From Clostridia bacterium (GTDB lineage: Bacteria; Bacillota; Clostridia; Oscillospirales; Acutalibacteraceae), in the NCBI GenBank assembly GCA_017624675.1, contig JAGAMO010000009.1, positions 62,001-126,000 on the forward strand: a stretch of DNA of 64,000 nucleotides, read 5' to 3'. A program made the position numbers and the translations under genes. This document shows, piece by piece, positions 33,758-41,830 of this stretch; positions within the stretch are counted from its first letter, which is position 1; each line of letters starts with the position of its first letter. Below the pieces are notes generated by a model. It was not told where the DNA came from, did no database searches, and was given only the letters and a program-made list of their open reading frames with translations.

Positions 33758-34922
33758 TTTATGTGCTGATATAGGCTTTAAAAGTATAAACCATTACGGC
33801 GAACAGCTTTGCGGAGACCATATTGATATTGTAGAGCCTGACGATAATTCCACCGTTATAGTTTTATCTGACGGACTTGGAAGCGGTGTTAAGGCAAGTA
33901 TTTTATCTACCCTTACCTCTAAAATTATTTCAACAATGATGGCAGAGGGATTACCTCTTGAAGAGTGTGTTTCTACTATTGCAGCCACTCTTCCTGTTTG
34001 TTCTGTAAGAGGAGTAGCCTATTCGACCTTTACTATTATTCACATTAAAGATAATAGAGAAGCTGAAATAATCCAATACGATAATCCTCAAGTCATATTC
34101 CTTAGAAACAATAAAAATTTTGACTACCCCAAGACCGAAATGAATATTGGGGGAAAGAAAATTTTCAAATCTCTCATTAAACTTGAAGAAAATGATATTT
34201 TTGTTGCTATGAGCGACGGTTGTCCCCACGCAGGCATTGGAATTTCCTACAACTTTGGTTGGAAACGCGAGGATATTGCAAATTTCTTAGAAACCTTGGC
34301 ACCCGTGGGTTATACCGCAAAAACTCTTTCTACTATGCTTGTGGATGAATGTGACAAGCTTTACAACTATATGCCGGGCGACGATGCTACCGCTTGTGTT
34401 GTTAAAATCAGAAAGAGAGAGCCAATGAATATTCTCTTTGGTCCTCCCTCTAACCGAGATGACGCCGAGCGTATGATGTCTTTGTTCTTCTCTAAGATAG
34501 GAAAGCATATCATTTGTGGCGGGACAACATCTTCTATTGCCGCAAAGTATTTAAGAAAGCCCTTAAAAGCCACCCTTAATTTTGAAAATTCTGATATTCC
34601 CCCAACTGCAGAGCTTGAGGGTGCAGACCTTGTTACAGAAGGCGTTATCACTGTAAATCGCGTTCTTGAATATGCTAGAGATTATCTTGACGAAAACAAA
34701 CGATATGAAGAATGGTGTTTCAGCCGTGACGGTGCTTCCCTTATAAGCCGTCTGCTTTTCGAGGAAGCGACCGATATTAACTTCTTCGTTGGCAAGGCTA
34801 TAAATCCTGCCCACCAAAACCCTGATTTGCCAATAAATTTCAGTATAAAAATGAATTTGGTAGACGAATTATCCGACTGTCTTAAAAAGATGGGCAAAAA
34901 AATCAAAATCAGTTACTTCTAG
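33750..34922 (+). CDS. SpoIIE-family (PP2C-like) serine phosphatase
   Basis: This 390-residue protein has an N-terminal SpoIIE/PP2C domain with metal-site motifs VIVLSDGLGSGVKAS near residue 33, IFVAMSDGCPHAGIG near 150 and MPGDDATACVVK near 207. A C-terminal extension of about 170 residues (GKHIICGGTTSSIAAKYL and on) is of unknown function and conserved in hydrogenase-linked phosphatases. It would dephosphorylate a protein partner in response to the PAS-hydrogenase encoded just upstream, with which it overlaps. AAAGGAG lies 10 bases before the ATG. The target is not in the window. Confidence 0.88.
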   Translation: MNDLCADIGFKSINHYGEQLCGDHIDIVEPDDNSTVIVLSDGLGSGVKASILSTLTSKIISTMMAEGLPLEECVSTIAATLPVCSVRGVAYSTFTIIHIKDNREAEIIQYDNPQVIFLRNNKNFDYPKTEMNIGGKKIFKSLIKLEENDIFVAMSDGCPHAGIGISYNFGWKREDIANFLETLAPVGYTAKTLSTMLVDECDKLYNYMPGDDATACVVKIRKREPMNILFGPPSNRDDAERMMSLFFSKIGKHIICGGTTSSIAAKYLRKPLKATLNFENSDIPPTAELEGADLVTEGVITVNRVLEYARDYLDENKRYEEWCFSRDGASLISRLLFEEATDINFFVGKAINPAHQNPDLPINFSIKMNLVDELSDCLKKMGKKIKISYF

Positions 34923-34934
34923 AAGGAGAAAATT

Positions 34935-36356
34935 ATGCGAAAATTTGATACTAAAGTTCAATATCTTAAATATAAAGTTCTCCGCGAAGTGGCGCGTAAA
35001 GCCTGGGACGGAACTCTTTATGACGAACTTTTAGATATTCCTAAAACCATTGTACCAGGCAAAACACCCACTATGCGTTGCTGCGTATACAAAGAACGCG
35101 CTATTTTGGGCGAGCGTGTTAAAATCGCTATGGGCGGAGATAAAACCAACCCCAATATTATTGAGGTTATAGATATTGCTTGTGACGAATGTCCCGCCGC
35201 TGGTTATGAGGTTACCGACTCTTGCCGTGGCTGTTTGGCGCACCGTTGCGAAGATGTTTGTAAAAGAGGAGCAATCACATTTGACCACAACCATGTGGCT
35301 CATATTGATAAGTCTAAATGTGTTGAGTGTGGACTTTGCGCTAAAGTTTGTCCCTTCTCGGCTATTACCAACCGCAAACGACCTTGCCAAAACGCATGTA
35401 AGGTAAAAGCTATCACAATAAACGAGGATAACGCCGCCGCTATTAATAACGATAAATGTATCCAATGCGGTGCTTGTGTTTACCAATGTCCTTTTGGTGC
35501 GATTACCGATAAATCATATATTTTAACTGCCATTGATGCTATTAAAAACAGCAATAACAATAGAGATTATAAAGTTTACGCTATGGTTGCCCCATCAATT
35601 TCCAGTCAGTTTACCTATGCAAAGCTTGGTCAGGTTATCACAGGACTTAAGGAATTAGGTTTCTTTACTGTTATTGAAGCCGCCCTTGGCGCAGACATGG
35701 TTGCAAATGCCGAGGCTAAAGAACTAGCTCAAAAAGGCTTTTTAACAAGCTCTTGCTGTCCTGCTTTCGTAGAGTATATTAAATCTGCTTTTCCGCAGTT
35801 GCTCCCCTTGGTTTCGCACAATTTGTCGCCTATGACAACACTTGCGAAATACATAAAGGAAACCGATAAAAACGCAAAGGTTATCTTTATCGGTCCTTGT
35901 ACCGCTAAAAAGGCAGAGGCTCAGTTAGACGAGGTTAAACCTTATATCGACGCGGTTTTAACCTTTGAAGAGTTACAGGCTTTGTTTGATAGCCGTGATA
36001 TAAATATTACCGAGCTAGAAGATGATGTGCTTGATAACGCCTCCTACTTCGGCAGAATTTTTGCCCGTTCGGGCGGCCTTACAGATGCAGTGTCACAAGC
36101 CCTTAAAGAACAGCAAATCGACTTCCCCCTAAAGGCTGTTTCCTGTGACGGAATTGAAGCCTGTAAGGTTGCACTTCTCAAAAAAAGCAAGAATGTTCTT
36201 GATGCAAACTTTATTGAGGGTATGGCTTGTGTCGGAGGTTGTATTGGTGGTGCAGGTTGCCTTACTCACGGTGTTAAAGACAAATCTCAGGTTGACGAAT
36301 ACGGTAGAGAAGCACTTGAAAAAAGTATTAGTGATGCTATATCAATGTTAAAGTAA
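34935..36356 (+). CDS. [FeFe]-hydrogenase, ferredoxin-type N terminus (HfsD-like)
   Basis: This 473-residue protein has several N-terminal [4Fe-4S] motifs between about residues 80 and 195 (including CVECGLCAKVCP and CIQCGACVYQCP). A hydrogenase H-domain follows, with L1 TSSCCPAF near 271, L2 GPCTAKKAEAQ near 318 and L3 MACVGGCIGGAG near 430. These motifs are closer to catalytic hydrogenases than those of the upstream protein, although the last lacks the common GGGQP ending. It is probably the catalytic or electron-transferring member of the operon. AGAAGGAG precedes the ATG, 12 bases after the phosphatase stop, and a terminator follows. Confidence 0.88.
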   Translation: MRKFDTKVQYLKYKVLREVARKAWDGTLYDELLDIPKTIVPGKTPTMRCCVYKERAILGERVKIAMGGDKTNPNIIEVIDIACDECPAAGYEVTDSCRGCLAHRCEDVCKRGAITFDHNHVAHIDKSKCVECGLCAKVCPFSAITNRKRPCQNACKVKAITINEDNAAAINNDKCIQCGACVYQCPFGAITDKSYILTAIDAIKNSNNNRDYKVYAMVAPSISSQFTYAKLGQVITGLKELGFFTVIEAALGADMVANAEAKELAQKGFLTSSCCPAFVEYIKSAFPQLLPLVSHNLSPMTTLAKYIKETDKNAKVIFIGPCTAKKAEAQLDEVKPYIDAVLTFEELQALFDSRDINITELEDDVLDNASYFGRIFARSGGLTDAVSQALKEQQIDFPLKAVSCDGIEACKVALLKKSKNVLDANFIEGMACVGGCIGGAGCLTHGVKDKSQVDEYGREALEKSISDAISMLK

Positions 36357-36357
36357 G

Positions 36358-36392
36358 AAAAAGCGAAGCATTTTATCTGCTTCGCTTTTCTT
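36358..36392 (+). terminator. Terminator of the hydrogenase operon
   Basis: AAAAAGCGAAGCA pairs with TGCTTCGCTTTT around a short loop, followed by CTTTTTT, directly after the final stop. Confidence 0.88.
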
Positions 36393-36397
36393 TTTTC

Positions 36398-36426
36398 TTG
36401 AAAAACAGCAAATGTTATGCTATAAT
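36398..36426 (+). promoter_or_regulatory. Promoter of the BY-kinase operon
   Basis: TTGAAA and a perfect TATAAT are 17 bp apart, immediately after the upstream terminator and about 40 bases before the first start codon. Confidence 0.82.
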
Positions 36427-36466
36427 AACACTGTATGTAAAGTTATTACACTGTGAGGTATGTTTA

Positions 36467-37297
36467 ATGTATAGATTACGAGTTACCGTATCCATTTTAT
36501 CGGTTATAACTGTCTCTCTAATGCTGTTATTCGGTTTTATGGATATGAACAAAAGAAACGCCCCTACAATCCACTGTAAGGAAAAGGAAACCATAAGCGT
36601 TCCTACCGACACTACCGATGCCGAATTGTTAAAATTCGTAACCGCAAAAGACCCTGAGGACGGCGATTTAACCAAAAAAATTGTAGTTGAGCGTCAGTTC
36701 TATTTCTTGGAAAAGGGACTTACAACAGTTATTTTCTCGGTTTGCGACAGCGATAATAACACTGCCAAATTAGAGCGTCAGCTTCGTTTTACAGACTATC
36801 ACTCCCCCGAAATCAAACTTAATAATGACCTCATCGTTCCCATTAAAGGTAATGTTATATTCAGAAACTCCGTATCTCTTATTGATAAATACGACGGAAA
36901 CTTGACCTCACATATAAAAATAATTTCTCCAAGCTACAACCGTCTTGTAGCAGGAAAATATGATATTAATTTCAAGGTAACAAATTCTTTCAGCGATACC
37001 TGTGATATAACAGTTCAAGCAATTGTTACCGAAGAAGATTATTCGGCAGCCACTATCCGCCTTTCTGAGTATTTGATTTATGCTGATAAGGGCGAGGAAA
37101 TAGATTTTAAAAAGTATATTACCACCGTTTTAAATCATTTTGGACAAAGTTATTCTGTAAGCAATGTACAGATTGATGATTCTGAATATAATCCCGATAA
37201 AGCCGGCACATATAACATATTCTATTCTATAAAATCAGGCGAAACAACCGTAACTAAAACCCGTCTTGTAGCAATTGTAAGGGAGGAAAATAAATAG
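36467..37297 (+). CDS. Membrane-anchored protein with bacterial Ig-like domains
   Basis: This 276-residue protein has one N-terminal membrane helix (about 7-27), then an extracellular part made of about three repeats of the DUF5011/Ig-like kind: AKDPEDGDLTKKIVV near 65, DKYDGNLTSHIKIISPSYNRLVAGKYDINFKV near 140 and YNPDKAGTYNIFYSI near 245. I place the start at 36467 behind GAGGT; the longer frame from 36398 begins inside the promoter. The stop overlaps the GTG of the BY-kinase gene by one base. It is the leading gene of the operon, so it probably acts on the outer face with the chain-length regulators. No enzyme motif is seen. Confidence 0.75.
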   Translation: MYRLRVTVSILSVITVSLMLLFGFMDMNKRNAPTIHCKEKETISVPTDTTDAELLKFVTAKDPEDGDLTKKIVVERQFYFLEKGLTTVIFSVCDSDNNTAKLERQLRFTDYHSPEIKLNNDLIVPIKGNVIFRNSVSLIDKYDGNLTSHIKIISPSYNRLVAGKYDINFKVTNSFSDTCDITVQAIVTEEDYSAATIRLSEYLIYADKGEEIDFKKYITTVLNHFGQSYSVSNVQIDDSEYNPDKAGTYNIFYSIKSGETTVTKTRLVAIVREENK

Positions 37298-38676
37298 TGA
37301 GAGAACTTAAATTATCCCTAATTAACCCTTTCTCCCTTGTTGACGACCTTATTCGCAACTGGTGGGTTATACTCCTTTCTGCTGTAATCGGGTTTAGCGG
37401 TTTTCAGGTTTATAACTCTGCCTTTGTTGTTGAAAAGTACACCAGCACTACAACAATTGCAGTTAATTTAAGCGGATATACTGACAGCGCTACCGCAACC
37501 TCTCTTTCAAGAACAATTGAAATTGCAGAAGCTTTCCAGAACGTTCTTAAAAGCTCTGCTTTAATAGATGTTGTTGAAGACGAGATAGGCAGTAAAATTA
37601 CAGGAACCTTAAATGCTATTCAAAAGAGCGAAACTAACCTTATTGACATTTCGGTAACCGATGTTTCTCCCGAAAAGGCATACAAAACCTTAAAAGCAAT
37701 TTATGAGAATCATCATCTTTTGACCGACAGCGCATTTAGCAATATTGTAATAAGCGTGGTTACTCCCCCCTCTATGGCAACACGCTCTAATTTAAGGGGA
37801 ATTATAATAAATTCCTGTATTTGTGCTTTTGCTATGGCAGTTTTATGCGTGGCTATAATTCTAACGCTTTCTTATTTCAGAGACACTGTAAAGAATACCT
37901 CTGATGTAGAAGAATTACTTGACTGTAAGCTCTTTGGGAAAATCGACCATGTAAATAAAAACAGTGCAAAACTCAAAGATAAGGTTATTGGTCTTATGAT
38001 GAATAACCCGCTTATAGACTACCGTTTTAGCAACTGTTTCAGAGAGATGGCAATTAAGCTTATAAGCCTTAAAAGAACAAAAAACATTAAATCTATAATG
38101 GTAACAAGTATTGCCGAAAACGAAGGCAAAACCACAGTTAGTGTAAACTTAGCGCTTGCTTTAGCAGAAACAGGCAAAAAAGTAATTCTTGTTGACTGTG
38201 ACTTTAAACTTCCTGCAGTTTATAAGTTCTTTACAAACACACCTGTTAATAATTCTCAAGAACTCGCACATTATCTTAAGGGCAATACCGACGATTATAA
38301 AACCGCTGTTAGATATGACAAAAACACAAGTGTTTACTTAGCAGGCGGAAAAAAACAATACCGCAATTCTTCGGAAATTATAAACAGCCGCCGTTTTAGC
38401 AACTTTATAAAGTTTTTGGAAGAAGATTACGATTTCGTTATTATAGATACTCCACCCGGTGGAATTACGGTCGACTCGGAAATTGCTTCTGAAAAGGTTG
38501 ACGGTATGTTACTTGTTGTAAGACAAGATTTTACCGAGGTTGAACCGATTAACGACTATATTTCCAACATTATTCCAGACAAACTATTGGGTTGCGTATT
38601 CAATAATGTTTCAACCCTTAATTTCGCTCATATGTCCGACTCGGATGACGAATTATATAACAGAGGAGGGATTTAA
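37297..38676 (+). CDS. Polysaccharide co-polymerase fused to BY-kinase (Wzc/CpsCD-like), active-type ATP site
   Basis: This 459-residue protein has an N-terminal Wzz-type domain between two membrane helices (about 22-42 and 165-195). The C-terminal tyrosine kinase domain has Walker A VTSIAENEGKTTVS near 269 with its lysine, Walker A' KVILVDCDFKLP near 300 and Walker B FVIIDTPPGG near 383. Such proteins set chain length of surface polysaccharide. The C-terminal tail (LNFAHMSDSDDELYNRGGI) has a single tyrosine instead of the usual tyrosine cluster. The GTG start is 10 bases after GGAGG and abuts the following kinase-like gene. Confidence 0.9.
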   Translation: MRELKLSLINPFSLVDDLIRNWWVILLSAVIGFSGFQVYNSAFVVEKYTSTTTIAVNLSGYTDSATATSLSRTIEIAEAFQNVLKSSALIDVVEDEIGSKITGTLNAIQKSETNLIDISVTDVSPEKAYKTLKAIYENHHLLTDSAFSNIVISVVTPPSMATRSNLRGIIINSCICAFAMAVLCVAIILTLSYFRDTVKNTSDVEELLDCKLFGKIDHVNKNSAKLKDKVIGLMMNNPLIDYRFSNCFREMAIKLISLKRTKNIKSIMVTSIAENEGKTTVSVNLALALAETGKKVILVDCDFKLPAVYKFFTNTPVNNSQELAHYLKGNTDDYKTAVRYDKNTSVYLAGGKKQYRNSSEIINSRRFSNFIKFLEEDYDFVIIDTPPGGITVDSEIASEKVDGMLLVVRQDFTEVEPINDYISNIIPDKLLGCVFNNVSTLNFAHMSDSDDELYNRGGI

Positions 38677-40191
38677 GTGAGCACAGCTAATAAAACAAAC
38701 GTAAATGAGAACGAATATAGTGATATTCTCACTATAATAGGCAGAATGTTCTTGCTTATGAAAAGGCATTTTTTAAAAGTTTTAGCCATTGTTATTGTTT
38801 TTATTATAATGGCTTTGTCTTACTTACTTTTAACCTATTCTCCAAGTTATAAATCAAGTGTAACATTCACTATTACTCCCCTTGTTTTAAGTGACTCTGA
38901 AAGCGGTATTTCGGTTTATAAGTTTAACTCGGTAACCTCTTTTTCAGACCAAATGAACAAAACCTTCCAACATATTGCCCAATCTGAAGCTCTGAGAGAC
39001 ACCATAACCTATGACTTAGGAAGACCTATGAACGGCAGAATAGTTGCCGAACCCATTACAGGCTCTAACATCTTTAAAGTTACGGCAATTAGCTCCTCGG
39101 CAAAAGACGCTAACGATATTATGGAGTCCTTTGTAAAATCCTATCCAAGTATTGCCGAGCACATTATAGGCGACACTCGAATTCAAATCATACATTCCTC
39201 GGGTAAACCCCAAAAGCCCTATAATGTTCCAAATTATTTCCTCTACGGTTTTATAGGTCTGTTAGTAGGAATTTGTATTAATTTGTTAATATTCTATGTT
39301 ATCGCAAACTATGCGCAAACAATTAAGGATAAAACCGATATCACAACCAAGCTTAACAGCCATTATATTTGCACCATTCCCCACGTTTATATCAAACGCA
39401 ACAGTAATGACAATGTTTCCTTGATTAAAATGAGCCCCAAACTTCCCGATTTTTCTGAGGCTGTTCGTGTTCTTAAAAAGAGAGTATCTGCCCTTCTAAG
39501 AGAAAACGAAAAAATCGTTGCTATCACAGGCACTACCTTGGGCGAGGGCTCCACAACCATTTCTTACAACCTAGCTCACGCTATGGCAAACGGAAATCAA
39601 AGGACCTTGCTTGTAGATATGGATATGGTTAGCCGCACTCTTCAAAATGTTTTGCTAAAAGACCCCAAAAAATGCATTGGCATCTCAGATGTCGTTTCTA
39701 AAAATGCCGATTTAGATAAGGTTATTTGCAATATATCTGAAAACTTTGATGTACTTTTTGCAGGTTTATCAGACTGCAAATACACTAACTCAGGATTTAA
39801 ACGCGTATTCAAAGAACTTCGCGACAATTATGATATAATAATTGTTGATATGCCTCCCACAGGCGTGCTTCCCTCAGTTTCGTTGGTAACTGAACTTTGC
39901 GACAATATTATATTTAATGTTAAATCCGATGATACGGGTATTAGCCGAATCAAACGCGCTTTGCAGTATATTCTTTACAGCAAAGCAAGACTTATTGGCT
40001 TTGTTATAAATAACCACAATACAGGTTCGAGCTACGGCTACGGCGGTTATACCGGCCGTTACCGTTCGGGCTACGGTTACCGTTCAAAATACCGTTACCT
40101 CTCGCGTTACCGTTATGGCAAATACAGAGGCTACGGCGGTTACGGTTACGGTGGCTACGGCATAGACTCTATTGAACCTAAGAAGAAATAA
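38677..40191 (+). CDS. Second Wzc-like protein: degenerate Walker A and tyrosine-rich tail (probable pseudokinase)
   Basis: This 504-residue protein has the same layout: membrane helices at about 34-54 and 185-210 and an ATPase-like domain at about 280-440. The Walker A region reads GTTLGEGSTTIS, so the key lysine is replaced by serine at about residue 292 (codon TCC at 39550). Walker A' (LLVDMDMVSRT) and Walker B-like (IIIVDMPPTG) segments remain. The last 50 residues contain 15 tyrosines among Gly, Arg and Lys. It may be the phosphorylated partner of the adjacent intact kinase, which lacks such a tail. GGAGGG precedes the GTG start. Confidence 0.88.
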   Translation: MSTANKTNVNENEYSDILTIIGRMFLLMKRHFLKVLAIVIVFIIMALSYLLLTYSPSYKSSVTFTITPLVLSDSESGISVYKFNSVTSFSDQMNKTFQHIAQSEALRDTITYDLGRPMNGRIVAEPITGSNIFKVTAISSSAKDANDIMESFVKSYPSIAEHIIGDTRIQIIHSSGKPQKPYNVPNYFLYGFIGLLVGICINLLIFYVIANYAQTIKDKTDITTKLNSHYICTIPHVYIKRNSNDNVSLIKMSPKLPDFSEAVRVLKKRVSALLRENEKIVAITGTTLGEGSTTISYNLAHAMANGNQRTLLVDMDMVSRTLQNVLLKDPKKCIGISDVVSKNADLDKVICNISENFDVLFAGLSDCKYTNSGFKRVFKELRDNYDIIIVDMPPTGVLPSVSLVTELCDNIIFNVKSDDTGISRIKRALQYILYSKARLIGFVINNHNTGSSYGYGGYTGRYRSGYGYRSKYRYLSRYRYGKYRGYGGYGYGGYGIDSIEPKKK

Positions 40192-40193
40192 AC

Positions 40194-40225
40194 ATAGAGC
40201 TGACAGATTATTCTGTCAGCTCTAT
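40194..40225. terminator. Perfect 14-bp hairpin at the convergent gene ends
   Basis: ATAGAGCTGACAGA pairs perfectly with TCTGTCAGCTCTAT around TTAT. The loop contains the stop codon of the minus-strand pgeF, and the BY-kinase operon ends just before it. T runs are weak on both sides, so it may act as a bidirectional terminator or mainly stabilise 3' ends. Confidence 0.6.
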
Positions 40226-41032
40226 TATTATGCCTATTGTTCCTCTCTTGCCCTTTGATGCTCTGTGCGAGTGTAAATCTTCACTATTACAGCAAGTGCA
40301 AATATCGGTAACGTCTATGTTTTTAGGGTTAATACCCGAATGTATTAAAATTTGTCTATTCGCCTCAGCTAAATTAAGCATATATTTTCCGCTGCCTTTG
40401 GGTGTCACAAAATCGGGCAGATTTAAAAATGTAAGCTTTTTAAATTCGTCAATTACAGGGTCGTCAACCTCATAACAGCACTGCCCAATATTTGGACCTA
40501 TCCCCGCAATTATATCCTTGGGGTCACAGTCAAATTCCTTTACCATTTTATCGACTGTGCATTTGCCTATGAGCTTAACAGTGCCTCTCCAGCCTGCGTG
40601 AGAGGTGGCAATAACCCTTTTTACAGGGTCATAGAAAACTAATGGGGTGCAGTCGGCATACTGAGTAACCAAACCGACTTTGGGACAGTTGGTAATAAGT
40701 CCGTCAACATCATTAAATGAGGGTTTTGAAATCCCTGTTCCTCTATGTTTCTCAGTGACCGTTACAACATTGTTAGTGTGGGTTTGTTTGCTTAAAACCA
40801 AGCCGTCAAAATCAATTCCCACTGCATCGCAGAGAATCTTGTAATTCTTAATTACATTTTCTCTGCTTGAATCTCGCTCGAAATTCAAGTTCATACTCTT
40901 GCAGTCGCCCTCACTTACACCGCCGTGGCGTGTGGAGAAAATATGACGCACACCGTCACACTTCAAAAGCTTTGGAAACTGAATATAAACAAGCTCGTCT
41001 TTTTTTACTATTTTAAGGGTTTTACTTTCCAT
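40208..41032 (-). CDS. pgeF: Peptidoglycan-editing factor / purine nucleoside phosphorylase PgeF (YfiH, laccase-domain)
   Basis: This 274-residue protein has the Cu-oxidase_4/YfiH fold: IFSTRHGGVSEGDCKSMNLNF near residue 31, LSKQTHTNNVVTV near 79, DGLITNCPKVGLVTQYADCTPLVFYDP near 108 and the histidine pair region ATSHAGWRGTVKLIGKC near 140. Cysteines and histidines of the metal site (H, C, H pattern, with GPNIGQCCYEV near 178) are present. Family members act on nucleosides or edit peptidoglycan precursors. The start overlaps the preceding gene by 11 bases. The stop lies in a terminator loop. Confidence 0.88.
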   Translation of the reverse strand: MESKTLKIVKKDELVYIQFPKLLKCDGVRHIFSTRHGGVSEGDCKSMNLNFERDSSRENVIKNYKILCDAVGIDFDGLVLSKQTHTNNVVTVTEKHRGTGISKPSFNDVDGLITNCPKVGLVTQYADCTPLVFYDPVKRVIATSHAGWRGTVKLIGKCTVDKMVKEFDCDPKDIIAGIGPNIGQCCYEVDDPVIDEFKKLTFLNLPDFVTPKGSGKYMLNLAEANRQILIHSGINPKNIDVTDICTCCNSEDLHSHRASKGKRGTIGIIIELTE

Positions 41033-41816
41033 AAATCTCGCCCTTTATATTTAAAAGTTTATTATATGACTCAAAAATTTCCTTTTCATGCTTGTAAGAA
41101 AAACGGTAAACCTCGGTCATTAAAGCGCCTTTATAATCTTTATTCTTTAAAAACTCAAAAAATCCCGTAAAATCGAATTTTCCGTTTAAAGGCAACAAGC
41201 AGTCTCCTGCAACCGAATGGTCGCTTATGTGAAAATGCCTTATATTATCATAAAACTCTTCTATAAGTTCCATCGGCAGATAACCGCTGCGAATACACTG
41301 CTTTATATCAAAGCAAAACTCGGCTTCTTCCCTTAAGATATTCTTCATACTGCGCAAAAAATCAATATCGCCCGAGCGGTAATTCACTACATTTTCCTGT
41401 AAAACAGTAACCGAGTTTTTGCGGCATTCCTCTTTTATTGCCATAAAACGCTGACAGTATTCCTCGTCTGTCAAAACCCCGTTGGGTTTTCCGCCGTGCA
41501 TTATAATATACTTGGCGCCAAGTTCCTTTGCAACCTCAGAATAACGGCGGTATTTTTTTATAGCCTCATTAAAACGGCGCTCATAAGCCGAAAAAATCAT
41601 AAAAGATTCTGCAAGGGACATTGTGGGGTGAACAGCTGTTATATTCATATTGTATTTTTCTTTAATTTCGAGCAAAATATCAACAAAACTGTCTTTAAGT
41701 TCACTCTCGCAGTTAAAAAATATTTCGGTATTTTTCACCCCTGCTTTGCCTATTTCCTCTAAAGCCAATTCGGTCTCTAAAGGATAAAAGGATGCAGTCG
41801 AAATACCTAAATTCAT
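41022..41816 (-). CDS. Sugar phosphate isomerase/epimerase-like TIM-barrel protein
   Basis: This 264-residue protein matches the AP_endonuc_2/xylose isomerase-like barrel: NLGISTASFYPLETELALEEIGKAGV at the start, NITAVHPTM near residue 55, YIIMHGGKPNG near 106, VLQENVVNYRSGD near 140, EFCFDIKQCIRSGY near 165 and HFHISDHSVAGD near 192. The metal-binding glutamate, aspartate and histidines are in the usual places. The substrate is not predictable. I prefer the ATG at 41816 behind AGGGGAAG; the GTG at 41825 directly abuts that site. It sits between rqcH and pgeF in a minus-strand operon. Confidence 0.82.
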   Translation of the reverse strand: MNLGISTASFYPLETELALEEIGKAGVKNTEIFFNCESELKDSFVDILLEIKEKYNMNITAVHPTMSLAESFMIFSAYERRFNEAIKKYRRYSEVAKELGAKYIIMHGGKPNGVLTDEEYCQRFMAIKEECRKNSVTVLQENVVNYRSGDIDFLRSMKNILREEAEFCFDIKQCIRSGYLPMELIEEFYDNIRHFHISDHSVAGDCLLPLNGKFDFTGFFEFLKNKDYKGALMTEVYRFSYKHEKEIFESYNKLLNIKGEIYGK

Positions 41817-41830
41817 CTTACTCACTTCCC

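Noticed and set aside
35031-35486. 151-residue ORF antisense to the ferredoxin part of the hydrogenase
   Set aside because: It is a shadow of cysteine-rich coding sequence with no start signal.
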